Origin: Solimonas_A sp052035235
GTDB taxonomy: Bacteria; Pseudomonadota; Gammaproteobacteria; Nevskiales; Nevskiaceae
Assembly (NCBI GenBank): GCA_052035235.1
Contig: JBPOHT010000049.1
Span: forward strand, 46,137-110,136
Direction of reading: 5' to 3'
Length of the DNA stretch: 64,000 bases
This document shows, piece by piece, positions 26,557-34,984 of the stretch. A program made the position numbers and the translations under genes. The notes beneath the pieces were generated by a model. It was not told the DNA's origin, made no database searches, and was given only the letters and a program-made list of their open reading frames with translations. The stretch's first letter is position 1. Each line of letters starts with the position of its first letter.

Positions 26557-27438
26557 CTACTTCCGCGCATCTCCCAGGAACGCATCCAGCCCCTGAGCGA
26601 TCGCCGTCATGCCTTCCAGCGTCGGATGCAACGGCGCGCCCAGCAGTCCCTTGGCCGGGCGCATGCCATTGGCCCAGGGCTCCGGCGCACAGACATCGTG
26701 CCCACGGGTCAGGCGCTCGGCATCCAGCAGCAGGGCACCGTGCCCCTCCGCCGCGGCATAGGTCACCTCCGCCAGCTTCCGCGCCATCAGCCGCATCTGC
26801 GCCGCTTGTTCCTCGCTGAGGCCGAGCCGCTCGCAACTGCCCTGATCCGGCAACAGCGTCTGGTAGTTCACCAGCACCACCTGGGCCTGCGGCGAGCGGC
26901 GGCGCACCTCCTCGATGATGGCCACCAGCCGGTTCAGCAGCGGAACCAGCTTCTGCTCCGTCTCCTCGAGACTGCGCACACGGCAACCGCCGAGGCGGCG
27001 CACCAGCCAGGACGTGTCGTCGTCGCAGCCCATCGCCATCATGTTGCCGAGATAGGCGATGTCGTTGCCGCCGATGGTGATCGTGACCAGCTCGGTGTCC
27101 GCGGTCACCGCATCGATCTGCGCCGGCTGCATCAGCTGGCCGCCTTCGAGAATATGGTGCGTCGTGGCGCCGCCGCAGCTCACATCCACCAGCGACAGGC
27201 CGCGCTGCCGGGCGAACTGGTGCGCGTAGTTGTCGCGGGATCTCGCACAGAACCAGGGGCTGTCCTCGGCCGCCGAGCTGATGGCGGGACCGGCCGCGAA
27301 GGAACTGCCCATGGCCACGTACTGCGGCCGGCCTTGCGTCGGGCGGCCTTCCAGGTAGACATGCAGCACCAGTCCGGCCAGCAGCAGCGCCAGCCCGCCG
27401 AAGGTCCACCGCGCAACGCGGGCTGATCTGGTGCTCAT
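26557..27438 (-). CDS. SGNH/GDSL-family hydrolase, membrane-anchored
   Basis: 293 aa. One N-terminal hydrophobic segment (WTFGGLALLLAGLVLHVYL) anchors or exports it. The SGNH blocks are AMGSSFAAGP (nucleophile Ser46), a Gly in CGGATTHHIL, GGND (ITIGGNDIAYLGN) and LHPTLEGM with the catalytic His. Block I has GSS rather than GDS, a known variant. Members are esterases, lipases or acyl-thioesterases. It lies between the MFS gene and the SH3 protein on the same strand but with gaps of over 50 bases, so co-transcription is uncertain. Confidence 0.85.
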   Translation of the reverse strand: MSTRSARVARWTFGGLALLLAGLVLHVYLEGRPTQGRPQYVAMGSSFAAGPAISSAAEDSPWFCARSRDNYAHQFARQRGLSLVDVSCGGATTHHILEGGQLMQPAQIDAVTADTELVTITIGGNDIAYLGNMMAMGCDDDTSWLVRRLGGCRVRSLEETEQKLVPLLNRLVAIIEEVRRRSPQAQVVLVNYQTLLPDQGSCERLGLSEEQAAQMRLMARKLAEVTYAAAEGHGALLLDAERLTRGHDVCAPEPWANGMRPAKGLLGAPLHPTLEGMTAIAQGLDAFLGDARK

Positions 27439-27496
27439 GTGCTTGTTTTTGGTGGAGGCGAGGGCACGGCGGAGGCAGGCACGCCGCCGGGCAGGA

Positions 27497-28090
27497 TCAG
27501 GTTGCAGGCCCCAGCAGCGAGGCGGCTACCCAGCCCTGCCGACCGTCGCCGATGGTGATCTCCTGCCAGGCCCGGCCGTCGAATTCGCGGGCATCGCCCA
27601 GCAGCATCACCTCGGTGCCGCGCTGCAGGGTGAACAGGCGGTCCTGGCCGGGGTTGACCCGCACCACGGCGCTGTTGGCAGCGATATAGGCATGCGGCGA
27701 ACGCTTCGGTGCCGCGACTTCCTTGGGAGCTTCAGCCACCTCGGCAACCTCGGCGGCTGCCGGAGCGGGCGCGGCTGCCACCGGGGCCTGCCGCTTGATG
27801 GCGGCCTGCACCGACGGACGCTGCAACCGGGCAACGTCCAGCTTGAGCTGGGCGATCTCGGCCTGCGCCACGCGCTGGCTTTGGGCCTGGCCTTGCAGCA
27901 GCACCGCCTGCGCCACGATCACGGCCGATGCCAGCAGGCAGACCAGCGTTGCCGCAATCCCCATGCGTTGCAGCAGGCGGCTGCGGGCCTTCTGGAAAAA
28001 CTCGTCCCGGATGTCGCCGATCTCGCGCCACAGAAACGCGACCAGCAGCACAATGGCCACGACCGTGGCCACGGCAAGAATCATGGTCAT
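27497..28090 (-). CDS. Membrane protein with C-terminal bacterial SH3 domain
   Basis: 197 aa. Two hydrophobic helices (residues 2-20 and about 42-66) are followed by a short coiled segment (AQAEIAQLKLDVARLQR), an Ala/Pro/Glu-rich linker, then an SH3b domain from about 130 (VVRVNPGQDRLFTLQRGTEVML...WQEITIGDGRQGWVAASLL). The SH3 part probably faces the periplasm and could bind cell wall. Function is not defined by the sequence. Confidence 0.75.
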   Translation of the reverse strand: MTMILAVATVVAIVLLVAFLWREIGDIRDEFFQKARSRLLQRMGIAATLVCLLASAVIVAQAVLLQGQAQSQRVAQAEIAQLKLDVARLQRPSVQAAIKRQAPVAAAPAPAAAEVAEVAEAPKEVAAPKRSPHAYIAANSAVVRVNPGQDRLFTLQRGTEVMLLGDAREFDGRAWQEITIGDGRQGWVAASLLGPAT

Positions 28091-28296
28091 GATTTTCCCC
28101 TCCCCAACCCAACAAGCTTCTTATACGTACGCCATCGCCGGGGCGGCAATGATAAATCCCGCCTACAGCGGCGTTGCGCCACCGGGCATTTTCCACGGCG
28201 GGCGCTGCGACAGCTTGGCCCGCATCCTAATGCCTTGATCCTGCGGGTGGAACCACCCTGGGACCGAGGGCCGGTTCACGGGGGGCCAGGAGGCCA

Positions 28297-28332
28297 GGCC
28301 GGATGGCGATGAACGTCCATCGCCATCCGGCC
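28297..28332. repeat. Perfect 15-bp stem hairpin downstream of ycaC-like gene
   Basis: Arms GGCCGGATGGCGATG and CATCGCCATCCGGCC enclose the loop AACGTC. It lies 13 bases past the ycaC-like stop, between two minus-strand genes. There is no U-tract on either strand. It may end or protect the pirin-ycaC transcript. Confidence 0.6.
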
Positions 28333-28345
28333 CGCTACGCCCTGC

Positions 28346-28972
28346 CTATTTCTTCGCGGCCTGCGCGCTGTAGCTGGTCATCAGGTTGCGGTAGTCCGGG
28401 ATATGCGCCGAGAACAGCGCTCCCAGGCCGGCCACGTCGTTGCGCCAGTCGCGGTGCAGCTCGCAGGCCGTTCCGAACCAGGTCATGAGCTGCGCGCCGG
28501 CTTGCGACATGCGGTCCCAGGCGGAGTGGCGCGTGAGCTCGTTGAAGGTGCCGGAGGCGTCGGTAATCACGAACACCTCGTAGCCTTCCTCCAGCGCCGA
28601 CAGGGCCGGAAAGGCCACGCAGACCTCGGTAACCACGCCGGCGATGATCAGCTGCTTCTTGCCGGTAGCCTTTACCGCCTTCACGAAGTCCTCGTTGTCC
28701 CAGGCGTTGATGTTGCCGGGCCTGGCGATGTACGGCGCATCCGGGAACATCTCCTTCAGCTCCGGCATCAGCGGGCCGTTGGGGCCGTGCTCGAAGCTGG
28801 TGGTGAGGATCGTGGGCAACTGGAAGTAGCGCGCGAGGTCGGCCAGCGCCAGCACGTTGTTCTTGAACTTGTCCGGGTCTAGGTCGCGCACCAGCGACAG
28901 CAGGCCGGCCTGGTGGTCCACCAACAGTACGGCGGCGTTGTTCTTGTCGAGGCGGACGTAGGGTTTGCTCAC
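28346..28972 (-). CDS. ycaC: YcaC-like cysteine hydrolase (isochorismatase fold)
   Basis: 208 aa, isochorismatase-superfamily hydrolase strongly resembling E. coli YcaC along its whole length (INAWDNEDFVKAVKATGKKQ, VVTEVCVAFPALSA, MTWFGTACELHRDWRND). Active-site Asp19 (LLVDHQ) and Cys118 (TEVCVAF) are present. YcaC forms octameric rings and its substrate is uncertain. It is transcribed after the pirin gene, but a strong terminator lies between them, so expression may be separate. It often neighbours pirins and LysR regulators in proteobacteria. Confidence 0.9.
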   Translation of the reverse strand: MSKPYVRLDKNNAAVLLVDHQAGLLSLVRDLDPDKFKNNVLALADLARYFQLPTILTTSFEHGPNGPLMPELKEMFPDAPYIARPGNINAWDNEDFVKAVKATGKKQLIIAGVVTEVCVAFPALSALEEGYEVFVITDASGTFNELTRHSAWDRMSQAGAQLMTWFGTACELHRDWRNDVAGLGALFSAHIPDYRNLMTSYSAQAAKK

Positions 28973-29007
28973 GAATGACTCCTTGGTTTTTTAGTTGAAG
29001 TGATGAC

Positions 29008-29044
29008 AAAAGAAAAAGCCCCGGAGCCTCACGGCCCCGGAGCT
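29008..29044 (-). terminator. Intrinsic terminator after the pirin gene
   Basis: On the minus strand a 12-bp stem (AGCTCCGGGGCC / GGCTCCGGGGCT, two G-U pairs) with a GTGA loop is followed at once by TTTTTCTTTTG. It begins eight bases beyond the pirin stop codon. Confidence 0.88.
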
Positions 29045-29051
29045 CTTGCAG

Positions 29052-29927
29052 CTACGCCATTGCCGGCGCAATCCTTCCGAAGTTGCCGCTGTTGAAATCC
29101 TCGATCGCCTCGGCAATCTGGGCCTCCGTGTTCATCACGAAGGGGCCATAGCCGCGGATCGGCTCGTCCAGCGGCTCGCCGCTGAGCAGCAGCAGCGACG
29201 CCTCGTTGTTGGCCTCCACCATCACGTCGGCACCCTCGCGGTCGAGCACCACCAGCTGGCCTTCACGGGCGATTTCAGCGCCGTTGATTTCCACGGTACC
29301 GCGCAGCACCACCAGGGCCAGCGTGCGGCCGGCAGCTACCGGCAGGCGCACACTGCCGCGGGCGTTCAGGCGCAGGTCCCAGACGTCCATCGGACTGAAG
29401 GTGCGCGCCGGACCCGGACGGCGACCGTACTCGCCGGCGATCACGCGCAGGCTTCCGGCGTTGTCGGGCAGCTCCACCACCGGGATGTCGCGCTCCAGCA
29501 GCGTCTGGTAGCCGGGCGCGGCCATCTTGTCCTTCGCCGGCAGGTTGACCCAGAGCTGCACCATCTCCAGCGTGCCGCCCTGGCGCGCGAAGTCCGCGGA
29601 GTGGAATTCCTCGTGCAGGATGCCGGCGCCCGCCGTCATCCACTGCACGTCGCCGGGGCCGATGCGGCCGCCCGCGCCGGTCGAGTCGCGATGCTCCAGC
29701 TCGCCCTGGTAGACGATGGTCACGGTCTCGAAGCCACGGTGCGGATGCTCGCCGACGCCACGGCGGTGCTCGGTGGCCTTGAAGGGTGCCGGGCCGGCGT
29801 AGTCCAGCAACAGGAAGGGGCTCAGCTGCTCGCCGTGGGTCTGGTAGGAGAACAGCGAGCGCACCGGAAAGCCGTCGCCAACCCAGTGCCGGCCGGGGGT
29901 GCTGTAGACGCCAAGGATGTTCTTCAT
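29052..29927 (-). CDS. Pirin-family protein (putative quercetin 2,3-dioxygenase)
   Basis: 291 aa bicupin. The metal site of the N-terminal cupin is seen as EHPHRGFETVTIVYQGELEHRDSTG with further ligands in TAGAGILHEEFH. Pirins of the YhhW type have quercetinase activity; others act as redox-sensing cofactors. It is divergent from a LysR gene across 126 bases, an arrangement that usually means direct regulation. The gene ends in a strong terminator, separating it from ycaC. Confidence 0.92.
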   Translation of the reverse strand: MKNILGVYSTPGRHWVGDGFPVRSLFSYQTHGEQLSPFLLLDYAGPAPFKATEHRRGVGEHPHRGFETVTIVYQGELEHRDSTGAGGRIGPGDVQWMTAGAGILHEEFHSADFARQGGTLEMVQLWVNLPAKDKMAAPGYQTLLERDIPVVELPDNAGSLRVIAGEYGRRPGPARTFSPMDVWDLRLNARGSVRLPVAAGRTLALVVLRGTVEINGAEIAREGQLVVLDREGADVMVEANNEASLLLLSGEPLDEPIRGYGPFVMNTEAQIAEAIEDFNSGNFGRIAPAMA

Positions 29928-30053
29928 GAGCTTCTCCGTTTCAGGGCCTCGACGAGGCCCTTTCGATGACGGACAAGGTAAATTCAGGACGCTGGCCGCG
30001 GTAGACGGCAGTTTCTATACTCAGCGTTCTGATTTTGGAACGATGAGCCGCCC

Positions 30054-30959
30054 ATGCAGGACCTGAACGATCTCTACTTCTATGCCCAGGTGGTGGACCA
30101 CGGCGGCTTCGCTCCCGCCGGCCGCGCCCTGGGCCAGCCCAAGTCCAAGCTCAGCCGCCGCGTCGCCCTGCTGGAGGAACGGCTGGGGGTGCGCCTGATC
30201 CAGCGCTCCTCGCGCCGCTTCTCGGTGACCGAGGTCGGCCAGAACTACTACGCCCACTGCAAGGCGATGCTGGTGGAGGCCGAGGCCGCGCAGGAGTCCG
30301 TGGAGATGACGCGCTCCGAACCCTGCGGCGTCATCCGCCTGAGCTGCCCGGTGGCACTGCTGCACGCGCGCGTCGGCACAATGCTGGCCGACTTCATGGC
30401 GGCGAACCCGCGCGTCGAGGTCCACCTGGAAGCCACCAACCGCCGCGTCGACGTGGTGGCCGAGGGCGTGGACGTGGCCATCCGCGTGCGCTATCCGCCG
30501 CTGGAGGACAGCGACCTGGTGCTCAAGGTGCTGGCGCAGCGCAGCCAATGCCTAGTGGCCAGCCCCGCGCTGCTGCAGCGGCTGGGCCCGGTCACGGCGC
30601 TGCCGGACCTCAACCGCCTGCCGACGCTGGACCTCGGCCCCGCGCGCCCCGACCACGCCTGGCGCCTGATCGGCCCCGACGGCGCCGAGGCCGCCATCCA
30701 CCACCGCCCGCGCCTGGTCACCGACGACATGGTGGCGCTGCGCACTGCCGCCGTCGCCGGCGTCGGCATCGTGCAGTTGCCGACCCTGGTGGTGAGCGAC
30801 GAGATCCAGGCCGGCCGCCTGGTGCAGGTGCTGCAGGGCTGGGCCCCGCGCCGGCACGTGATCCACGCGCTGTATCCCTCGCGCCGCGGCCTGCTGCCCG
30901 CCGTGCGCGCGCTGCTGGACTTCCTCGGCCAGCGCTTCGACGCCCTGCACGAGGATTGA
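30054..30959 (+). CDS. LysR-family regulator, divergent from pirin
   Basis: 301 aa. N-terminal winged helix (DLNDLYFYAQVVDHGGFAPAGRALGQPKSKLSRRVALLEERLG) of the DsdC/AphB-like LysR branch and a substrate domain from about 90. A TATACT hexamer at 30016-30021 is a candidate -10 for this gene. The shared 126-base spacer with the pirin gene holds a short inverted repeat (GGGCCTCGACGAGGCCC near 29944). It probably activates pirin and perhaps ycaC in response to a quinone or electrophile; the effector is not known. Confidence 0.92.
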   Translation: MQDLNDLYFYAQVVDHGGFAPAGRALGQPKSKLSRRVALLEERLGVRLIQRSSRRFSVTEVGQNYYAHCKAMLVEAEAAQESVEMTRSEPCGVIRLSCPVALLHARVGTMLADFMAANPRVEVHLEATNRRVDVVAEGVDVAIRVRYPPLEDSDLVLKVLAQRSQCLVASPALLQRLGPVTALPDLNRLPTLDLGPARPDHAWRLIGPDGAEAAIHHRPRLVTDDMVALRTAAVAGVGIVQLPTLVVSDEIQAGRLVQVLQGWAPRRHVIHALYPSRRGLLPAVRALLDFLGQRFDALHED

Positions 30960-31012
30960 GCGGCGCCGCACGCAGGGCTTAGAGTCGGGCAGCCCTGAGG
31001 CAAGGAGATCGC

Positions 31013-31465
31013 ATGACCGCAACCGAACGGCTGCTGGCACTCGAAGAGATCAAGGCACTGAAGGCGCGCTACTTCCGCGGCGTGGATACCAAGGATGCCG
31101 CCGTGCTGCGCGCGGTCTTCGCCGACGGCGCCGAGACCGACTTCCGCTCCGAGTCACCCACCGGCGATCCGGCCTTCCACCGGCACGATCCCGACGCCTT
31201 CGTGCAGGACACGCTCCATATCCTGGAAGGCGTGGACACCATGCACCTGGGCTTCATGCCCGAGATCGAGTTCCTGTCGGACGACGAGGCGCAGGCGCGC
31301 TGGCCGATGAACGACCGCCTGTGGCTACGCGCGGAGGCGCCGGCACGCCTGCCGTTCCGCACGCTGGAAGGCTGGGGCTGGTACCACGACCGTTACCGCC
31401 GCGACGCCGCGGGCTGGAAGATCGTCTCCACGCGGCTGCAGCGGGCCAAGGTCATCGTCGGCTGA
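31013..31465 (+). CDS. NTF2/SnoaL-like protein
   Basis: 150 aa with the NTF2-like cone fold pattern: LEEIKALKARYFRGVDTKD at the N-terminus, GAETDFR, a His-rich lid and WYHDRYRRDAAGWKIVSTRLQR at the C-terminus, as in the SnoaL_4 group of small hydroxylases, isomerases and binding proteins. A strong AAGGAG precedes the ATG. It follows the LysR gene by 53 bases and its 3' end overlaps the convergent rhomboid gene by 14 bases. Substrate unknown. Confidence 0.85.
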   Translation: MTATERLLALEEIKALKARYFRGVDTKDAAVLRAVFADGAETDFRSESPTGDPAFHRHDPDAFVQDTLHILEGVDTMHLGFMPEIEFLSDDEAQARWPMNDRLWLRAEAPARLPFRTLEGWGWYHDRYRRDAAGWKIVSTRLQRAKVIVG

Positions 31466-32030
31466 AGCGACGGCGGCCGCGCAGCACCAGCAGGCCACCG
31501 ACCAGGCCGCCCAGGTGCGCGAAGTGCGCCACGCCGGCCAGCGTGCCGGTGACGCCGGCATACAACTCGAAAGCGGCATAGAGCAGCACGAACACCGGCG
31601 CGGGCAGCAGGATCGGCGGGAACAGCAGGATCAGCTTGCGGCGCGGGAACAGGATGGCGTACGCCGCCAGCAGGCCGAACAGGCCGCCCGAAGCGCCGAC
31701 CGTGGGCACCGGGTCGCCGAAGCTCACCGCCACCAGCTGCGTCGCCGCCGCCGCCAGCACGCTCACCGCGTACAGCCACAGGTAGCGCAGCGAGCCCATG
31801 GCGGACTCCAGCTCGCGGCCGAAGGTCCAGATGCCCAGCATGTTCACGCCCAGGTGCAGCAGGCCGCCGTGCAGGAACGCGCTGCTGACCACCTGCCAGG
31901 GCTGGAAGCCCTCGCCCAGCGGCCACAGCGCGTAGCGCGGGATCAGGCCATCGGGCGTCTGCGTCTGCAGCAAGAAGATCGCGATATTGGCGGCCAGCAG
32001 GAAGAAGGTGACGGGCGTTCTCATGCGCAT
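31452..32030 (-). CDS. Rhomboid-family intramembrane serine protease
   Basis: 192 aa, six-helix rhomboid core. Catalytic Ser is in GASGGLFGLLAAY (helix 4) and catalytic His in HFAHLGGLVGG (helix 6); the oxyanion-side HGGLLHLGVNM loop is also present. It starts at the ATG at 32030 or, two codons on, at 32024. It follows the acetyltransferase by three bases, so the two are co-transcribed. Targets of small bacterial rhomboids are largely unknown. Confidence 0.9.
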   Translation of the reverse strand: MRMRTPVTFFLLAANIAIFLLQTQTPDGLIPRYALWPLGEGFQPWQVVSSAFLHGGLLHLGVNMLGIWTFGRELESAMGSLRYLWLYAVSVLAAAATQLVAVSFGDPVPTVGASGGLFGLLAAYAILFPRRKLILLFPPILLPAPVFVLLYAAFELYAGVTGTLAGVAHFAHLGGLVGGLLVLRGRRRFSRR

Positions 32031-32033
32031 ACG

Positions 32034-32618
32034 CTACGGCATCGGCCCCGTCGCCGTCTCGCCCGGCTCCAGGGCCCGGATCACGCGACAGGGATTACCC
32101 GCGGCCAGGACGCCTTCGGGGATGTTGCCCGTCACCACGCTGCCGGCACCGATGATGCTGCGCGAGCCGATGCTGACGCCGGGCAGGATCAGCGCACCGC
32201 CGCCCACCCAGACGTCCGCGCCGATCCGGATTGGCGCGCCGAACTCCTGCTCGCGGCGCAACCGGGGGTCTGTGGGATGCAGCGGCGTCAGGATCTGCAC
32301 GCCGGGGCCGAACAGCGTGTAGTCACCGATGTGCACCTCGCAGACGTCCAGCACGGTGCAGTTGAAATTGAAGAACACGCGCTCGCCCAGGTGGATGTTG
32401 CTGCCGTAGTCGCACCAGAACGGCGGCTGCATCCAGACGCTGTCGCCGCCGCTGCCGATCAGCTCGCGCAGCAGGCGGCGGCGCTCGCCCTCGTCGCCGT
32501 CCGGGGCCGCATTGAGCGCACGGCACAACTCGCGGGCACGCAGGCGGGCCGCGGCCAGTTCCGGGTCGTGGGGATCGTAGAGCTCGCCCTGGAGCATCTT
32601 CTGGCGTTCGGTGGGCAT
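32034..32618 (-). CDS. Sugar O-acetyltransferase (maltose/galactoside acetyltransferase type, left-handed beta-helix)
   Basis: 194 aa hexapeptide-repeat enzyme using acetyl-CoA to acetylate a sugar hydroxyl. The N-terminal maltose-acetyltransferase domain (MLQGELYDPHDPELAAARLRARELC) and the repeat region (IRIGADVWVGGGALILPGVSIG, GAGSVVTGNIP, AAGNPCRVIR) are typical of Maa/LacA/NodL. The likely catalytic His lies in LTPLHPTDP. It is divergent from the FeeM-like gene across 187 bases that contain a CRP-type site. Confidence 0.92.
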   Translation of the reverse strand: MPTERQKMLQGELYDPHDPELAAARLRARELCRALNAAPDGDEGERRRLLRELIGSGGDSVWMQPPFWCDYGSNIHLGERVFFNFNCTVLDVCEVHIGDYTLFGPGVQILTPLHPTDPRLRREQEFGAPIRIGADVWVGGGALILPGVSIGSRSIIGAGSVVTGNIPEGVLAAGNPCRVIRALEPGETATGPMP

Positions 32619-32679
32619 GTCGCGACGTCCTGTAGGGATGGCCTACCTGGGACCGCGCCGGCGGCTTCCGGTTTCGCCT

Positions 32680-32695
32680 TGTGACTGCATTCACA
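32680..32695. promoter_or_regulatory. Perfect CRP/Clp-type binding site
   Basis: TGTGACTGCATTCACA, an exact TGTGA-N6-TCACA match. It sits 61 bases before the divergent acetyltransferase start and 110 before the FeeM-like/cNMP-domain gene, suitable for a CRP-family regulator acting on either promoter. Confidence 0.72.
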
Positions 32696-32805
32696 GCGGA
32701 CACATTGCCGGAGCCATGCCCGGTGTATGGTGTCGGCCAGGGGAATGCGGCCATTGCCGCCTGCCTGCCATACCCACCATAACAAGCACCCAAGGCGTCC
32801 AGACC

Positions 32806-33918
32806 ATGGCTACCCGTATCCAGCTCGCGCAGTCGCCCGAGGAATTCGCCGCCTGCGCACGCCAGCGCTACCGCGTCTACACCGAGGAGATGAACCTCTA
32901 CCAGGACAGCGCCGACCGCCAGGGCCAGCAGCTCTCGGATCCGGACGACGCCTGGTCGCGCTTCTACTTCGCCGAGGTCGATGGCGAGGTCGTGGCCAGC
33001 CTGCGGCTGCACTGGGGCAGCGACGGCCAGTTCCCGGAAGAATGGAACGATGTCTACCGCTTCGACAGCTTCCTGCCGGAGGTCGCGCCCGCGAAGATGG
33101 TAGTCGGCTCGCGCCTGACGGTAGACAAGTCTTACCGCGGCTCGGCCCTGCCCGGCCAGCTGATGGCGCACGCCCTGACCGAATGCCTGAAAGGCGGCAT
33201 GGACCTCGTGTTCCTGGACTGCGTGCCGCACCTGATCAACTTCTACACCCGCCTCGGCTGGCGCCAGTACACCGACAACATCGAGGACGCGGCAGTAGGC
33301 ATCCTGGTGCCGATGTGCCTGGTGCTGGACGACCGCGAGCACCTCGCCCGTGTCGGCAGCAACCTGCTGGCCCTGGTCGACGCCATGCGCGCCGGTGTCG
33401 TGGCGGATGACTGGGTCCACCGCCGCTTCCCGCACTCCAGCTATGCCGAGGCCGCACAGCGCCACGGCAGCCAGTCGCAGGTGTTCCAGCTCCTGAGTGA
33501 AGGCCTGCTGCCGATCTTCCAGGGCTTCACCCCCGCGCAGGTTCAGCAGCTCACCGACCAGAGCAACGTGCTGGAGTGCGAAGCGGGTGCGCTGTTCATC
33601 CGCCGGCGCACGGTCTACCGCAGCGTCTTCATCGTGCTGTCGGGCACCATGGAAGTGCTGGGCGGCGAGCAGGTGGTGGCCCGCATCGGCAAGGGCGAGC
33701 TGGTGGGCGAAGTGTCCTTCGTGCTCGGCGGCATGCGCAGTGCCGACGTGCGCGCCAGCGAGGGTGGCGCACAGGTACTGTCGCTGCAGGAAAACGTGCT
33801 GCGCAAAACGCTGGAGGCCGACCCCGCGCTGGCCTCGCGCTTCTACCACAACCTGTCCCGCATCCTGGCGCTGCGCCTCTCCGGCACCAGCCAGCCCGCT
33901 GGCGGGTCCGCGGCATGA
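32806..33918 (+). CDS. FeeM-like N-acyltransferase fused to a C-terminal cyclic-nucleotide-binding domain
   Basis: 370 aa. Residues 1 to about 190 resemble the N-acyl-amino-acid synthase (FeeM)/autoinducer-synthase-like GNAT fold: ACARQRYRVYTEEMNLYQD, FYFAEVDGEVVASLRLH, GSRLTVDKSYRGSALPGQLMAHAL and DCVPHLINFYTRLGWRQY. From about 225 to 360 is a CRP-like beta-roll (LLPIFQGFTPAQVQQLTDQSNVLECEAG..., GELVGEVSFVLGG...ADVRA). There is no DNA-binding helix-turn-helix. The start at 32806 is chosen from domain homology. Its stop overlaps the next gene (ATGA). Likely an acyl transfer to an amine gated by a cyclic nucleotide; PatA of mycobacteria has these two domain types in the opposite order. Confidence 0.75.
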   Translation: MATRIQLAQSPEEFAACARQRYRVYTEEMNLYQDSADRQGQQLSDPDDAWSRFYFAEVDGEVVASLRLHWGSDGQFPEEWNDVYRFDSFLPEVAPAKMVVGSRLTVDKSYRGSALPGQLMAHALTECLKGGMDLVFLDCVPHLINFYTRLGWRQYTDNIEDAAVGILVPMCLVLDDREHLARVGSNLLALVDAMRAGVVADDWVHRRFPHSSYAEAAQRHGSQSQVFQLLSEGLLPIFQGFTPAQVQQLTDQSNVLECEAGALFIRRRTVYRSVFIVLSGTMEVLGGEQVVARIGKGELVGEVSFVLGGMRSADVRASEGGAQVLSLQENVLRKTLEADPALASRFYHNLSRILALRLSGTSQPAGGSAA

Positions 33919-34826
33919 GCGGCCCGGTACTTTCCGCAGGCGACCTGCTGTCCTACTCGGCCGGCTCCACGCAGACCGGCCCCGACGGCTTCCGCAAGGT
34001 GAACCGCGGCGGCCTGTCGCTGACCGCCACCGTCCGCAGGCACTGGCCGCAGTTGCTGGCGCCCTTCGGCGGGCGCACGCCGCTGGTGATCAACGCCTAC
34101 CCGGCGACCATCGGCTTCCCCACAGACGGCGCGATGGTGGATTGCTACCTGAGCCCGCGCACCGCCAGCCGCGCCCTGCAGCTCGCTGCACGCGAGGACA
34201 TGCCGGTGATCCTGATGTGCCAGTCGCTGTTCCTGGCGGAGCTGCTGTTCCGGCACGTGGCGCAGGGCTTCGCCTTGCCCAACGCCGTGATGGCCATTGC
34301 CGGCGGCTATTGCACGCCGCATTCCCTGCATGCCGCGCTGACGCAGCTGCTGGCCACGCGCGGCATCCCGTTCACGCTGCTGCAGGGCTACGGCGTGGCG
34401 GAAGTGGAGGCCGGCATGCTGTGGGGCGTGGACTACGACGCTCAGGGCCGGGTGATCTACCGCCCGCGCGGCGCCGACATCCACGCCCAGGTCATCGACG
34501 GACGCCTGCACCTGGCGCTGCAGGATGCGAGCGGCAAGCTGCTCAACGAGCCCTTCGACACCGGCGACGACGCCATCATCAGCGGCGGCGACATCCTCAT
34601 CAGCAATGCCCGCAGCCGCCTGACCCCCGCCGTGATGCAGGAGCTGGAAAGCTGGGACCTCGACGCCTGGCGCCGCCGCACCGGCTACCTCGGCCGCCAC
34701 GACGAGCGCCTGCTGTTCCAGCTGCGCGAAGGCGAACATCCCACCGATGACCGCGAGCTGGGCCATTATCTGTTCGGCGACCGCTTCGGCTTCTCCTGGC
34801 TGAACAAGCCGCGCTGGGGGCTTTGA
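33915..34826 (+). CDS. ANL-ligase-like (LuxE/PaaK-type) adenylating protein, partner of the acyltransferase
   Basis: 303 aa. I read an acyl-adenylate-ligase skeleton: YSAGSTQTGPDGFRKV resembles the A3 Ser/Thr/Gly-rich ATP loop, LLQGYGVAEVEAGMLW the A5 GYGxTE motif, and FDTGDDAIISGGDILIS the A7/A8 region with the ligase hinge. It is much shorter than full ANL enzymes and lacks a recognisable C-terminal lysine motif, so it could be a degenerate or stand-alone adenylation/transfer domain. It overlaps the FeeM-like gene by ATGA, and the two probably act in sequence: activate an acyl group, then transfer it. Confidence in the fold is moderate. Confidence 0.55.
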   Translation: MSGPVLSAGDLLSYSAGSTQTGPDGFRKVNRGGLSLTATVRRHWPQLLAPFGGRTPLVINAYPATIGFPTDGAMVDCYLSPRTASRALQLAAREDMPVILMCQSLFLAELLFRHVAQGFALPNAVMAIAGGYCTPHSLHAALTQLLATRGIPFTLLQGYGVAEVEAGMLWGVDYDAQGRVIYRPRGADIHAQVIDGRLHLALQDASGKLLNEPFDTGDDAIISGGDILISNARSRLTPAVMQELESWDLDAWRRRTGYLGRHDERLLFQLREGEHPTDDRELGHYLFGDRFGFSWLNKPRWGL

Positions 34827-34871
34827 GGCAGGGCCTGCGCGGAGTTTTGGAGAGCGGTCCAGCACCCCCAT

Positions 34872-34954
34872 CGTCATACCGGCGAAAGCCGGTATCCAGT
34901 CACCACTGGGCTACTCCTGTCCGGGACTGGATGCCGGCTTGCGCCGGCATGACG
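34872..34954. repeat. REP/BIME palindrome copy 1
   Basis: Two inverted imperfect palindromes. The left starts CGTCATACCGGCGAAAGCCG and the right ends CGCCGGCATGACG, about 23 bases apart. Three further copies lie at 40300, 48917 and 57458. All are extragenic, between gene ends. Confidence 0.92.
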
Positions 34955-34984
34955 TTCCCTTAAACGATTCGAATCGAGCCCAAG

